This document shows, one piece after another, positions 46,813 through 58,313 of a stretch of 64,000 bases of DNA. Under the pieces are notes generated by a model. That model was not told the origin of the DNA and ran no database searches. It saw only the letters and a program-made list of their open reading frames with translations. Position 1 is the stretch's first letter. Each line of letters begins with the position of its first letter. The position numbers and the translations under genes are program-made. Origin of the DNA: Ectocarpus siliculosus (lineage: Eukaryota > Sar > Phaeophyceae > Ectocarpales > Ectocarpaceae); contig FN649733.1 in the NCBI GenBank assembly GCA_000310025.1, forward strand, positions 180,778 to 244,777. The letters are read 5' to 3'.

Positions 46813-48536
46813 AATAGGGGACTCTTTTTCTAGTTTGTCAAAATCGAGGGTTCTGTGAAACGCCGAACAACGACGACCATTTATGTCTGTACTATGGCAT
46901 CATTAACATGATGTACCTTGTTTTGTTTTCGATTGGTTCCCCGTCGAAAATAAATGGTTCGAGCAAAAACAAATGCCCCGCCACGTCCCACCTTGCCGTT
47001 ACACGTCGATTCGCCTTTTCTGAGCAGTAGAAGCCGCAGTCGCAGCCGCGTTGGCGTCATCCCAAGCTGCGCTCGCATCAGCAGCAGCAGAAGCAGTAGC
47101 AGCAACAGCAACATCAGCGGTGGCAGTAGCACGGGGGGGAGAGGGGAGGAGAGAGAACGGGGAGTAGAATCTCCACCAGGGTGAGCGTTCTCGGTGATAT
47201 GCGTCTGCAGAAAGCAGACAGTTTGCAGGCTGCTCAGGTATATCCATTGGCTGGTGTGCAGAATACAAGCAGCGGTATACACCAGTCTCGGAACGAAGAG
47301 ACTGCAAAAATGTCGTTGGTACTCACTGGCTCCGGGCCCATTTTGGATTTGATTATGATGAAAGGGGTTTATCACACGGGGCACGTGCGCGCTTGTGCCC
47401 AGCTCAAAACAAGACAACACTAATGACAATAACCCTTGTGCCTGGCCCCTGGATCTCCGTCTCGGCCGCCGCCGAACTACATATCTCAACGGGCCATGCT
47501 GGCAGTCCCGCGTGCGTATCCTACATATATCCTTACGTTAGAACATATAGGCTACTACGTCTAGATGGCTGACTGTGAATGAGCTAGGCTGTAAGTATTG
47601 TTGGGTGTCACCGTAGGCTGTAAGCATTGTTGCTGCTACCCCATATTGCTTTGTTTTTGACAGCGAACATACAAGTGGTACATGCATGCGTCAACTACTT
47701 GTGCGTATACTGCACACCACACACTCAGTCATAGATAGTCCCAAAAAGCGTGTGTTCTGTGAGCGCTCCTGTCTCCACTTAGGTGGTGTCTTGATTCTCT
47801 GATACAGGGCGCTGATCTCACGAGGCACGCGCATGTAAAATATAATACGGCTCTTTTCACCATATTAGCATAGCCACAATGCGCAGAAAGAATGTATGTT
47901 CGTAAGGACGCCCCCAGAGCTGTGCAGCATCGTCACTGAAATATGATTACGCTCAAAACAATGTTCCACATCTGGGTGACTTGTGTATCGAATTTACGAC
48001 ACCGAAATGTTGAATACAGGCACGACACCACTCCTACGACGCTGATGTGCATTCTGTATTTCTCTGAATTTCAATCCGCATGCCGCATGTTGAAGCCACA
48101 TGCATGTGTACCAACGTACGAAGACTCCCACCTCCACCTCCACGGTCTCGACGGTCTGCTTTGCCAAACCTCAGGATGGAAGATGAGAAGGAGGAGCAGG
48201 AGGAGGAGGACAATGGCGAAGAAAAAAAGCAACAAGATCCTTTTATTCCTGCCCCGGACCCGTGGCCGGTGAGTTAGTAAGGCATAAGCCGCCAAGATAG
48301 TGAATGCTTAGGAAACTTAAATTGTGCGGACTACCCAGGCCCAGGCCTGTACTAGAAAAGGCGGGGTAATGAGCCGCGGGGTAGCCGACCCAATACGTTG
48401 CAGTAGTCCGTGTATCTGCGATGCTTTTTGCGGTGGCGAGTGCAAGTCAATGATATTCAATTAGGATTCGAGCCAACAACGAAAATGTTAATAAGAAAAG
48501 ACTCTCGCAAAACGAATGACCGTTGGTGTGCATACG

Positions 48537-48763
48537 GTACCGTAGGTGACACAAGATACCACACCCTGGACCTATTTTCAAAGCTTGGTTGCTCCACACC
48601 ACAAAGAATGGCGGTGGGGAAAATGGTGGTGTGGGAACCGTCTCCTTCTCGTCCAGAGCGTTCCGACATCTCGCTGGGATTAAGCATCCCCTTCGTCGTG
48701 GGAGATTTTGGCTTTAAGAATCGGCACAGGGTGTGTGGCATGTTATGTCACCTACGGTAGACC
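48537..48763. mobile_element. MITE with ~33-base terminal inverted repeats and a candidate target-site duplication
   Basis: The left end TACCGTAGGTGACACAAGAT, then ACCACACCCTG, is matched by the reverse complement of the right end (CAGGGTGTGTGGCATGTTAT, then GTCACCTACGGTA). Direct repeats GTGTGCATACGGTA lie just outside or overlapping both ends, at about 48,525-48,538 and 48,766-48,779, as expected for a target-site duplication or recombination scar. The interior has no coding capacity. Confidence 0.7.
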
Positions 48764-48971
48764 AGTGTGCATACGGTATACATTTGCATACGTTCCCCTA
48801 CCGATTTAGTTTTTTGGTGGTTTCTTCGCACAGAGTGACGCAGCAGCAATTGTAAAGCTATTCCCCGCGAGCCGTGTGTATGCTACGTCTTGTGTGGTGA
48901 CTAAGACCGACCCGGGGGCTGTAGGACGCTCAGGAGTTCCGAGCGCGAGAGTCTGGCACAGCCTAAAAAAA

Positions 48972-49446
48972 CAGTGATGTAAGAAACCCGGGCTCGACCA
49001 TGCAACCGACCGGTTATACCCGAAAATCAGCATTTGATGCAACCTACCGGTTATAACCGCGACCAACCGGGGGGGGAAACGTCCCATCCACGGAGTGTTG
49101 AACAATGTATTTACCTATTTTTTGTTCGTTTGAAGCCGCGCTCGAGGCATGCGATACTGTGCTGTAATGCCGTAGGTGTGCCTTTGAGGGTCACTGCTGC
49201 TGCTATGCCTGTTCATCTCCTATGCTTTCTATGTTTGGGGTGTTTGGGCTGGTGGCCGGTTGTTGTGTGTCGTGTGTGTGTTGGCGGCCCTGGCGAGCCC
49301 CGGGCGAAAGGGGGCCCCGCACTGGAGAAAGGGGGGCCCGCATATGAGGGGGGCCCCGAGGTAAGAAAATAACCCGGAAAATCCGTGGTCCCTACCCGCA
49401 CACTTTGCAACCGGTTATAACCGGCACCAGGTTTTCTACATCACTG
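48972..49446. mobile_element. MITE-like element with CAGTGATGTA termini
   Basis: The left end CAGTGATGTAAGAAACCCGG and the right end GGTTTTCTACATCACTG are inverted repeats. Subterminal CCGGTTATAACCGG-type palindromes lie near both ends (about 49,005, 49,045 and 49,410). The interior carries GGGGGCCCCGCA-type repeats. Size is about 475 bases. No transposase frame is present. Confidence 0.65.
49285..49365. repeat. GGGGGCCCC-type short tandem repeat
   Basis: Three imperfect units of about 22 bases, each with GGGGGCCCC or GGGGGGCCC followed by GCA and (C/A)TGAG. The units are strongly self-complementary. They lie inside the MITE-like element. Confidence 0.6.
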
Positions 49447-50111
49447 AACAAAAATACGCCGCGTCTGCTGAGATCAGCATCTTTGTATTTCTGTTGCCCC
49501 AGGCACAGGTGTGAATCATCGATGATCCCTCCCTACACACCGAAGAAACAGCGATGACAATGACATCCGCCACGAGCTGTACGTGTGGTTTCCTTCCCTT
49601 GCCAGTGCTGTCTTGCCCCTTCCAGCGGTGTTGCGTGTTTGGCTGGGTGCTTCCCCTGTTTTTCCTGGCTTGAACCAAGCAACTACGTGTGTGCGTGTGG
49701 GAGATCTCCGTTTTTTTGTTTCTCTATTACCTCTCTACAACTCCCCGCGGGGAAAGGGGTACAAATATCCTATGATTTTGGGGACAAATGCCTGTCAAGC
49801 ACGGGCATCTGTTGTCGGACGCGACGAAACCGGTGTGACGAAGATTGTCCCAATTTGCTCCCTCCTCACCAGCCAGAAGATCGTAAATCGGCGCTCTAAA
49901 GACCTCGTTCTGGTCGAACAAAGGCGGTTATTTTCGGACGGTCCATAATAAGGCTGAAATCGCCGAACGGCCCCTACATCGCGTTGGTTGGAAGAGCCAG
50001 ATATGTAGAGCCTATTTTCCCCTCCTGGGGGTGATGGGCAAAAACGTTGGGAGACAAGAGAGCTTGCGCGAGAGTCGGCCACCTCGAAGAATTTAGCCGT
50101 GATGCCAAGCG

Positions 50112-52016
50112 ATGCAAGACTCCTCCAGTAGGGCGGTAGTCGCAACAGAATCTCAGGAGGAAACACAAGAGCGAGTGGCCGCTAACGACCCTTCTTCCAA
50201 TGCCCAGCCGCGAGAGGTCTTCAACTCTGGAGATGGCGAGGCAGACCAAGCGCGGGGCGGTGGCCTAGGGGACACATCTTCTAGTTCTAGATACAGCTCT
50301 GACGACAAGGATATAGGCGAAGACAGCGACCCAGCCAGAGAATCTCTGCCACGAGGGGATTCCCAGTGGCGCCCTCGGAGGAAGGCCATTACGGTCAGGA
50401 GTAATCTTCTCCTGTCTCAAGATGCTTCAAGCAACGGCGAAGGCGGTAGTAGGGTGAGCCAAAGCAGAGGCACTGTGAGGCACCAACCGGAAGATCATGA
50501 CAGTAGAGGCCCTGCGCCACAGCGTGCAAGAGTAGACTGGGATAATGAACCAAGAGGTCATACCTCAGGCAACGGACAGGAAGACGATGACGTCAGCGAT
50601 GCGTTGTTGAGCTCGTCCGTGGGCAATCAGAGGGGTGGCGCGGCTTTCCCCGAGGCAGATGGCGTGGCTGAATTTGACGACGCTCCTAGTGAGATGCCTT
50701 GTGGGGCCTACAGTTTTGACGGTGCTTTTGGCGGTGTGGCGACGCCCCCCCCGGAAGATGGTGTAGAAGAACATGAGGACAACGTGCAGGATATGAGGGA
50801 TGTGGACGTTAGTCATGTTGTAGGCCTTGACGGTGGTGTGGAGGAGGCGAAAGGAGAAAGATGTACCGAGGATCCGGGAAACGTTGTTGGCACTCCCGAG
50901 GGTACCGTAGACGAGCGCCTGTGGTGCCGACAGGATGGATTTCCCTATTCTGTCGATGGAGTTGGTGACGATGGTAGCGGCGGTGACTTAGTGATTGCCG
51001 GTGCAGGCGCGAGCGCCGCCGGCGTTCACCGGTTGAAGAGAGGAAGGACATGTGAGCAGGGACCCGTTCAGGATACACGGAAGCTCGACAGCGCGACATT
51101 GCAGGTTGGCCTTAGGGCGATGGATGTCGGGGGGTCTCGTTTTCATGATGGTGGTGGCGCTGGTGACACGTCCCCCGACGGAGAAGGCTTGGCACATCCT
51201 CGGTACAATGGACGGGACACGACTGTGCGGCGGTTAGGCCGTGCGATATCGTATGGCGGTGGTGCAGACGACCCCGGACCGGAGGGAAATGCTAAGTATC
51301 CGTGCGAGGGTGGTGTTGATGGCAGTGGTAGTGGTAGCGGAGATAGTTGTTGTCGTGTAAACGGGAGCGACTCTGGTGGACATGGTATGGAGACAGGCAG
51401 GACAGAAACCACGTCCCCTAGCGACCGGGGGGTGGAGGGTGGCAGTATCCAGAGGGGGTATAGATCGCGGGGGCGAGGTGAGGACCAGAGGGGAGCTACG
51501 CCCAGGATGGCTTGTGAGGCATTGCTGGTCGGCTGTGGGGATGGCCTCAAACTTAATGACAACATGGTACGAGGCAGTGAGACTGCAGGTAGAGCTAGTG
51601 TGAGGGGCGGAAGCAGTGCGAGTGAAGGTAGAGCTAGTGGCCGACCTCGATTTGGGCTCGCAAGGCCCGGGGAAACGGGGTCAGGGTCAGCCGCTGGAAG
51701 CAGCTCCGTACGTGTTCCCAGGGTCAGTTTGGAACCCCAAAGTACGATTAGGCTGCATGGAGCGGGCGTCAATGTCGCCGCGGCGTACGCAAGGTCTCAG
51801 TTCAAAGCAGACGCAATCCGGAAGATGGGCAGTACAGTGGCCGTACGACGGAGGAACGAATTTGGGCGTCGTACGGGACTGACGTGGTCGGTTCTGCCTG
51901 ATGGCATGGGGGGGACACGATCAGGAGGCAAGCTCTGTCCTACGCCGGATGCCGTATTTGAGGCGATATGGGAGAAGTATGGGAGTGCGTGGGAAAGCTT
52001 CGTGTTACAAAAGTAG
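50112..52016 (+). CDS. 634-codon single-exon ORF; low-complexity acidic/Gly-rich protein, function unknown
   Basis: The ATG at 50112 opens a frame of 634 codons ending in TAG at 52016, by far the longest in the window. The N-terminal ~100 residues are Ser/Asp/Glu/Gln-rich. The middle is rich in Gly, Asp and Val with many GGV/DGGG and DDV stretches. The C-terminal ~80 residues look more ordered, with LTWSVLPDGMGGTR and VFEAIWEKYGSAWESFV. I see no catalytic motif, zinc knuckle, signal peptide or membrane segment. The absence of introns, unlike every recognised host gene here, and the repeat-rich setting suggest a transposon-borne gene such as a gag-like or accessory ORF. Codon-level selection cannot be judged by eye, so it may also be an expressed orphan gene. 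Confidence 0.5.
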   Translation: MQDSSSRAVVATESQEETQERVAANDPSSNAQPREVFNSGDGEADQARGGGLGDTSSSSRYSSDDKDIGEDSDPARESLPRGDSQWRPRRKAITVRSNLLLSQDASSNGEGGSRVSQSRGTVRHQPEDHDSRGPAPQRARVDWDNEPRGHTSGNGQEDDDVSDALLSSSVGNQRGGAAFPEADGVAEFDDAPSEMPCGAYSFDGAFGGVATPPPEDGVEEHEDNVQDMRDVDVSHVVGLDGGVEEAKGERCTEDPGNVVGTPEGTVDERLWCRQDGFPYSVDGVGDDGSGGDLVIAGAGASAAGVHRLKRGRTCEQGPVQDTRKLDSATLQVGLRAMDVGGSRFHDGGGAGDTSPDGEGLAHPRYNGRDTTVRRLGRAISYGGGADDPGPEGNAKYPCEGGVDGSGSGSGDSCCRVNGSDSGGHGMETGRTETTSPSDRGVEGGSIQRGYRSRGRGEDQRGATPRMACEALLVGCGDGLKLNDNMVRGSETAGRASVRGGSSASEGRASGRPRFGLARPGETGSGSAAGSSSVRVPRVSLEPQSTIRLHGAGVNVAAAYARSQFKADAIRKMGSTVAVRRRNEFGRRTGLTWSVLPDGMGGTRSGGKLCPTPDAVFEAIWEKYGSAWESFVLQK

Positions 52017-52764
52017 TGTGAGAGCGTTCACTAGTTCATCTCTCATCTCTTTTGGCTTCGTTCTCTGTTCGCGAACGCTGGGCGACTCATGGAGACTTGG
52101 GCTCTGTTCCTTGGTCTTCTCTCTCTCGTCTCGTTGTCTCTCGTCCTGGGTTAGGGAAATCACTTTGTCACGTGGCTTGATTAGAGCCCGGCAAACATCC
52201 CCTGGTGGTTGAAGACCTCCAACAGCTCTGCGCCATTTTTGGTAATATAACTGGTTGTGTTGTTCGTGTCGCGGGTTTTGGGTTGGGCACGGCGTGCGTG
52301 TGCCTCTTGATCCGTGCTCGCGTTCTTGTTCGCGGGGATAAATCGAGTCGTTTCTTGTCGCACACATTCCTGATGGCCTTGTCTTCTAGGTGCGGGCGAC
52401 CCGTGCTCTGTTTCACGGTCCCACCAGCGAGATTCCGTCCCCACCCAGAGCGTCCTTCGTCCCTCCGTACCCATGCTTCAGTCTGGGTAACATCCCCCAG
52501 AAGCGAACGAGTGGCAGGTGCCACCTCTGTTGACAGTGAAGTCCGTTTGGTTGTTGGGATTCAGGGTCGCGGGTAAGTGACCATGTGAGCGTGCCTTGTC
52601 ACCACTGTTGCTGTTCTTGTTTGCGCCCATGCTGAAGTCTTTTTATTCGGCGGTACTCTCGTGTGGTGGCGGACGAGACTCTGCTGGTCACCTCGTCGAT
52701 GGTTGGCTTAGCGGAAATCGTCTCTGGAAGGCTGCATGGCATGCCTGAGCAACCACGGGCCATT

Positions 52765-53865
52765 GTTAGTGTATTGCAGGTGGTTCATATGCAACTTCCG
52801 TAGCGATTTGACCCTAATGCGGAAAGTGTAGGCGTTCAGGCGTGAAAGTCATTCTCACCTCACCGCAGAGCAACCAAACTTTTAGAGAAGCTTGCGACTG
52901 ATCCATACAGCAGTTTCCAAATGGGTCTGGGGGCCGCCCGATCATTTCACGACATTTTGGGTGTCTTATGGTCGTGAAGTGGTGTTTACACATGGGTGTA
53001 TCCGTCGGTAGGATATTTGGAGGAATGTCCTGCTGCTTGGCGCAAGGGTGTGTCATGCAGATGTTGACGGGTTTCCACAAAGAAACGAAACATATCGAAG
53101 CCCTTGGTGACTGTTTGCGACAAAGAGGCACGTTGAGATGAGATTTTGCGTTTTAGCAACTTTGATTTTACCCACAAAATATCTGCTTGTTAGAGACACC
53201 CCGAAAAATTCAGGTACGCGTGTGAACAAACAACTGATATTCCTAGGTCGTGCTTTTTTGCACGGGGTGTGTCTGTACGTACATGCGTCTTTTAACTCCC
53301 AGGGGTGCTGTACAGTAGGGAACCTCTTAGTACGGGACCCATTACGCTGAGAGTGCAAGGGGGACCGGCGCGCGAGGGAACCTCTGTTGGCTTTGCAGCA
53401 GCGGAACTTTTGCCGTAGGGAGCACCTTCTTCCCATGCACGAGGGGAGTTTCTGCATTGGGGAACCTCACCCCCCCCCATGCCGGGGGACAGCTGCATAA
53501 GGGAACTGCGGAGCCCAATGCACCGACTACAGTACAGTAGCCAACCATTCACAAGCCAACACTTGTGCCCAACAAGTGCTTCCTGCTCAAACCGTGATGG
53601 GTGCCTCGATATACCAGGGCATCTGTGCCTAACCTGGGTTGGGGAGCAAGCGTCCCCGCCAATACCCGACGCTAGCTCACGGCGAGACAAAGAGACACGA
53701 GAGAGACACAGATCGATATGCTTGTGGACAGTGTGAATCCTGCTGCTGTTAGCTACGCATGAACACACGTTGGGTCGGCTGTTGTTGTTGTCGCCTTTCC
53801 ACTCCAGAAGAGAGAAAGGAAGCAAGTGGAGAGCAACGGCCAAAACCCGTCACTGGGAGACACGC
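52765..53865 (+). repeat. ~1-kb dispersed repeat, second copy
   Basis: This is the direct-orientation copy of 43,600-44,590; the shared blocks are listed there. It lacks the terminal inverted repeat block and poly-A present at 43,728-43,780 and the CTG run, and it carries an extra ~190-base minisatellite at about 53,300-53,515. Open frames across it are in different phases from those in the other copy, which argues against coding. Confidence 0.8.
53300..53515 (+). repeat. Degenerate minisatellite inserted in the 1-kb repeat
   Basis: Repeated GGGAACCTC/GGGACC(C/G)-type cores at intervals of about 30-40 bases (near 53,320, 53,334, 53,363, 53,376, 53,458 and 53,505). They lie between CCCAGGGG and CCCAATGCACCGACTA, which are only about 10 bases apart in the copy at 44,150. 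Confidence 0.6.
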
Positions 53866-54122
53866 CCAGGGTTAGGTTGTTATTGGTTTAACGTTTGGGG
53901 CATCCGACAATCAGTGAAACGTAGGTACTGGTAGAGCAGTAGGTGTGTGTGTCTTAATACGACAGGAACATGCAACCGAAGGCGTTACCGTCAGCTGGTG
54001 TTGAGCGTTCGTTTTCTGGTTGAACCCTGCAGCCGATAGAGGCCTTGTACAATAATTCGGGTTTGTGAACGTGTTGACGGAACCACGTCGCCTTCCTTGT
54101 CCTGCCGGATAGATTTCGACGG

Positions 54123-54800
54123 GTGACGCGGCGAAGTCTTGTTGTTGTGCGTGCTATTTCGTGTTACGTTCAGAGTTACTTGCAGGTGGTGTGTTTTGTT
54201 TTTGTTTGGTGGGCCTTGGCTGGAGCGGCTTGTCTATCATTGTCACGGATCTGTAATCGGTGCAACAGCTTGTGCCCCCGTTTTTGTTGTTTGCCGGTCT
54301 CGCCGCAGGGGGAGTCTAACGAACACCCCGCAGTTGTCCTACGCGTCAACCTTCGACGGGATGCAGGTCAAGCAGCTCATCTGCCCGAAGCCTGCGACCG
54401 CCGCTGGCATCTCCGTGCCTGGGACCACTGCGGCAGCAGCAACGGTAAAGCCGCCCCTCGAGGGCAGAGTAAGGGGGAGGGGGGCCTCGAGGGTGGAGGA
54501 GACGTGGGGAGGATGATTCGATGTGAGGGAGAGGGAGACACGTTCGTCTGCATGAGCCTGGAGGTGAACAACATGCTCGGGGTGTGTGTGTGGGTGCCCT
54601 CGAGAAGTCCACGGAGAAGGAGATTATCGAGGGGTACAGTACGCTTCGGCGTGGCGTGGCGTGGCTTGGTGGGAGCAACAGGTTCAGAGGTTTGTAGTGC
54701 AACATCGAAAGGCGGAATTTTCTTGCGGGATCCCGGTGATGACGTGGCGTGGGGGGGGCGAAGGTTGATTGCTGCGGGTCTGCTTGTGAGAGGTGTGTAA
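54123..54800 (+). other. Open frames of uncertain status
   Basis: Two overlapping plus-strand frames cover this stretch. After GTCTCGCCGCAG| at about 54,309 one frame reads SYASTFDGMQVKQLICPKPA and could be an exon, with an Ala/Gly-rich end. No domain, partner exon or conserved repeat supports it. I record it only as a candidate. Confidence 0.2.
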
Positions 54801-54916
54801 AAAGGAGAGGTAGATGTTCGCGCGGTATGTCTCTCTGTTCTGGAACTGCAGCCTTGTGGTGAGTGACTGCATACAGCTACAGCCGAGTCTTGCGACAATT
54901 TTCCGATCTACGAGCC

Positions 54917-54985
<69 letters not shown>
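54917..54985. repeat. (TC)n microsatellite
   Basis: About 33 almost perfect TC dinucleotides. The Ser/Leu frames across it are artefacts. Confidence 0.95.
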
Positions 54986-54989
<4 letters not shown>

Positions 54990-55889
54990 TCGTGTCGGAG
55001 TATTTCGCCACTCGTGAGTTTGTAGACGTCGTGGTACTTCATAATCGCCAACTGTACCTAGAGCCCTTCATGACAGACGTGTGATGGGCTTGGGCGTGGC
55101 GTGGCGTGGCTGCCCCGCGGGGTTTGCTCTCGAGGGCGTGAAAATAAGTCAAAGTTATTCCCTGACCCGCTGGGAGCGAATATATTACTGCGGGTCGACT
55201 CTGGTTTTCTTGTGTTGCAAATCAGTCCCGGGCGGCAGCAAACAAGTGTGAATTCCCAGCAGTGGCTGGTGTGGTACGGCCACGCTTCTTTCTCACCTAT
55301 CGGTAGTAGGCTTGGTCGTATCGATGCATGTATTTTCTAGTGGGCGATAGAGCGTCTTCTTTTTCACAACAGCGGGTCGTATTATGGCTGCCTGTTGTTG
55401 GTGCTGTTGTTGTTGTTGTTGTTTTTGTTTTGGCACACCTTCGCGTTGACGTCGGCGTGCCTCTGAAACGTCCTGGGCTAGTCGCTGCAGGTCTCCACGC
55501 AAGCTTACAGTACCTTCTCTCACCCACATGCCCCCGTCTTTACGGTGCGATTGTTGTACCATCGGACTTGGCTTGCCGAGAGCGCGTGGAGGCTACGGGA
55601 CGACGCCGGCCGGAGGACGCGAAGGTAAGAGTCGACTGATAGCCGATACAACGCCACAAATATTCATGCCGCGGAAATTGAGGTCGACCAGTATTGCTTG
55701 GGTGGAAGGTGGAAGTGCCCGGCCGTGTCTATGTGAGCGAATATCGCAACCTTTGCCCGACAGCGGGTAGGTCAACGTTGCACGATGCAACAAAGAGGGA
55801 GACGCCAAGCGTGTGTGCTCGTTTCGAAAAATTATTGGGAAGTATGCTTTAGCAGCTTGGTACATAGGTACAGTGTTGTCAATTAAACG

Positions 55890-57032
55890 GAGCCCTCGTC
55901 GCCAGTGCTGTCGCCCACCGTTACTAGCCCAGAGCCTCCGGTCGCGCCGCCCACGGCTGCCGAGGATGCTGACCTCCCCGACTGTGTGCGTTCATTCTCG
56001 AATGCTGATTATGCTCGGGAACAGCTGTCGGAGAGTGAGTGCGTGGCGGCTATACATTTTCTATCCTTGGGATCCCGGACGGTTTTGCCAGATACTATCT
56101 GGGATTCCTTGTATTGTGCGCGGTGGCTAGCATTGTCTGATGTCGTCGCCCTCGCGTCTAAAACATGCCTGCACACGACGGATGATAGTACGAGGTTGTT
56201 GGTGAGAAATTCCGCTCCATTACCCATCGGCAGTTCGGGCGGGCGTACCACTCGCCTCCCACCTTCGAGGACTCTGCGGATATACGTGCCCATGTTGTTG
56301 CGGCCTTCGGTTTTGCAAGCATGCCACGCGACCGCGTCTTTCCACCTGGGCACCGCTCGGACCTCACGTATGTTGGAGCGTTTTTTCCGGTGGATTGGTA
56401 TGGATTTCGCTGTTCGTTGGTGGATTCGGTATTGTTTAGTTTGCCACGGGCGCAAGACTTCCCCGCAAACGTTATCGTTGGCCTACGCTCCCTCTGCCCC
56501 TCCCTAGTGGGCCGGGTATTGTAGTGAGCGTCGATTGTTTCGGGCCGCTGCCGGTCACGTCTCGTGGGAATGCATATAACTTTTGTTTTCAGATCGTTTC
56601 AGTCGCACGGCGGCTATGTATGCCATGCCACTACTAAGGCGGAATCTACCGCTAAGGGAACGATCAACAATTATTCAACTGGTACATAGCGTTATGGCGT
56701 TGTGGGGTTGTCCGTTGATTCTTCTTTCGGATAACGGTATGCATTTTTGTTCCAAGCTGTCCATGGCTATTTACGATATGATGAAGATTAAGAAAATCAC
56801 CACCAGCTCGTACCACCTCCCCACAAACGGCGGGGCCGAGCGCGTTCACCACAACATGGTTCAAATGCTAGCTGTTGTGGTCAACGACCACCAGGACGGT
56901 TGGGATGTCCATCTTTCTCATGTCGAGTTCGCCTCTAACAACTCGGCGAAAACTGCCACAGGCTTGGCGCCGAATGAAGTGTATATTGGACGGCTACCCC
57001 CGTCTGCCACGTTCTGTTTTGGACTACCCTAG
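55890..57032 (+). mobile_element. Ty3/gypsy-type integrase remnant, frameshifted
   Basis: Three consecutive frames together make an integrase. The first (to 56,507) carries the zinc-binding region: HATASFHLGTARTSRML, then RYCLVCHGRK, the HHCC finger. The second, about 56,521-56,582, carries VSVDCFGPLPVTSRG with the first catalytic Asp. The third, 56,583-57,032, carries SDRFSRTAAMYAMPL, LILLSDNGMHF with the second Asp, and YHLPTNGGAERVHH with the catalytic Glu. At least two frameshifts separate the blocks, so the gene is dead. Downstream the chromodomain and LTR are not evident, and a MITE lies immediately after. No matching reverse transcriptase is seen upstream. Confidence 0.85.
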
Positions 57033-57072
57033 CGTGGGTGGCCACCAACTTTGCTGTCTCTCCCGTCGGATA

Positions 57073-57322
57073 GTTAGGGCCGTTTTAAACATAGCACTTT
57101 TTTCCAAGTATTTGGAATGTTTCCAAATTTGGAAACTTTTCAAAGCGAGTTCGAAGGCAATAACTTTGGAAACTTTCCGAAAATGTGGAAGCTACCATTC
57201 CAAAGTTTTGGGGCCCTGGTCTCTTCCAATTTTTTGGAAAAATCTCCAAAGTTTTCAATGACTTTCAAATTTTTGGAATTTCGAAATTTGGGAAAAACAG
57301 CTATGATTAAAACGGTCCTTAC
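57073..57322. mobile_element. MITE of ~250 bases with TTTGGAA-rich interior
   Basis: The left end GTTAGGGCCGTTTTAAACAT and the right end GCTATGATTAAAACGGTCCT are inverted repeats of about 23 bases with four or so changes. The interior is dense in TTTGGAAA, TTCCAAA and CCAAAG motifs in both orientations and could fold extensively. It sits within 50 bases of the end of the gypsy integrase remnant. Confidence 0.7.
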
Positions 57323-57969
57323 CACACGGTCTTGGATGCTCCTTGTAGTTCTTGGTGTTTGCAAAAACAACGTACTCGTGACCTGACCAACCCTCCCACG
57401 GATGATGGCGTTACGTCGCAGACGTCCGGCGTCGTGGCGCACCTGACCGTCGCCCCATCCGGATTGGTGCTTTGATATATTGCCACCTACGGGCCGCTAC
57501 ATTGTCTGTGCATTGTGCATGTATGGTACGCCGTGGTGCGCTAGGGCATGTTTGAGTGGTGTGAGTTTCTATTATCGTTGCAATAGTCATCCTGACCTTC
57601 GCGTTTTTCGCTACGACTGTACCACGTTTTGATTCCCGCTGATTTCGTCGTCGGCGACGTGATTCTCAATATGTGGTGTGGGGATGGTTTGGAGAAACTT
57701 TGTCGGGGATGAACCATTTTTCTCCGATGCTAGCGCGTTTTTTGGTGCTTGGTATGGAAAGTCGCATCTTCGATCTTAATTTTAGGTTTGAGTATTGGTG
57801 CGGAGATAAAGTCTCTGCATCTACGACTTACCAGAATCGGCGAATGTATTGGAGCACCTACTGTAGTGTATAAGCGTTGTACGAGCGCTGTATGAGCGTT
57901 GCATGAGCACGTAATGGGTATTTTAAAATTTCGTTGGATACAGATACAGATGGTGTGCGCACTTAAGAG

Positions 57970-58130
57970 CCGCTATTTTGGCCGAGGCTCGATGCTTATT
58001 GGCTGCCTCAAATTGAACGCCTGTTCGTATTTCCAAAGATCTTATTTTGAGCAGGCATATCCGTACGATAAACGGGGTTCCTGTTCTTATTTCTACGACG
58101 AGGGTCCCTTTCAGAGGACACAGTTTTTCT
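57970..58130 (+). repeat. Dispersed repeat, second copy (first at 42.56 kb)
   Basis: CGATGCTTATTGGCTGCCTC, then TTCGTATTTCC, TATCCGTACGATAAACGG and GGGGTTCCTGTTCTTATT, match the copy at 42,556-42,706. A further weak resemblance lies at 59,395-59,520, with CCTGTTCTTAT and GAGCACGTGTTCCTATG. Confidence 0.55.
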
Positions 58131-58313
58131 TTTTCTGGGTGGATTCAACCTGACACTTGGGAGCAGCGTGTTCATAAAACAGAGTATAATAATATAACGT
58201 CACTCAACAGAGACCTCTGAAATCGACGTACCGCAGCTTCCGCGACCACGATAGGCTAGAAACAAAAACAGACGTGGCATCGCCTGAAATAATGATGCAT
58301 CTGAGCAAACACG

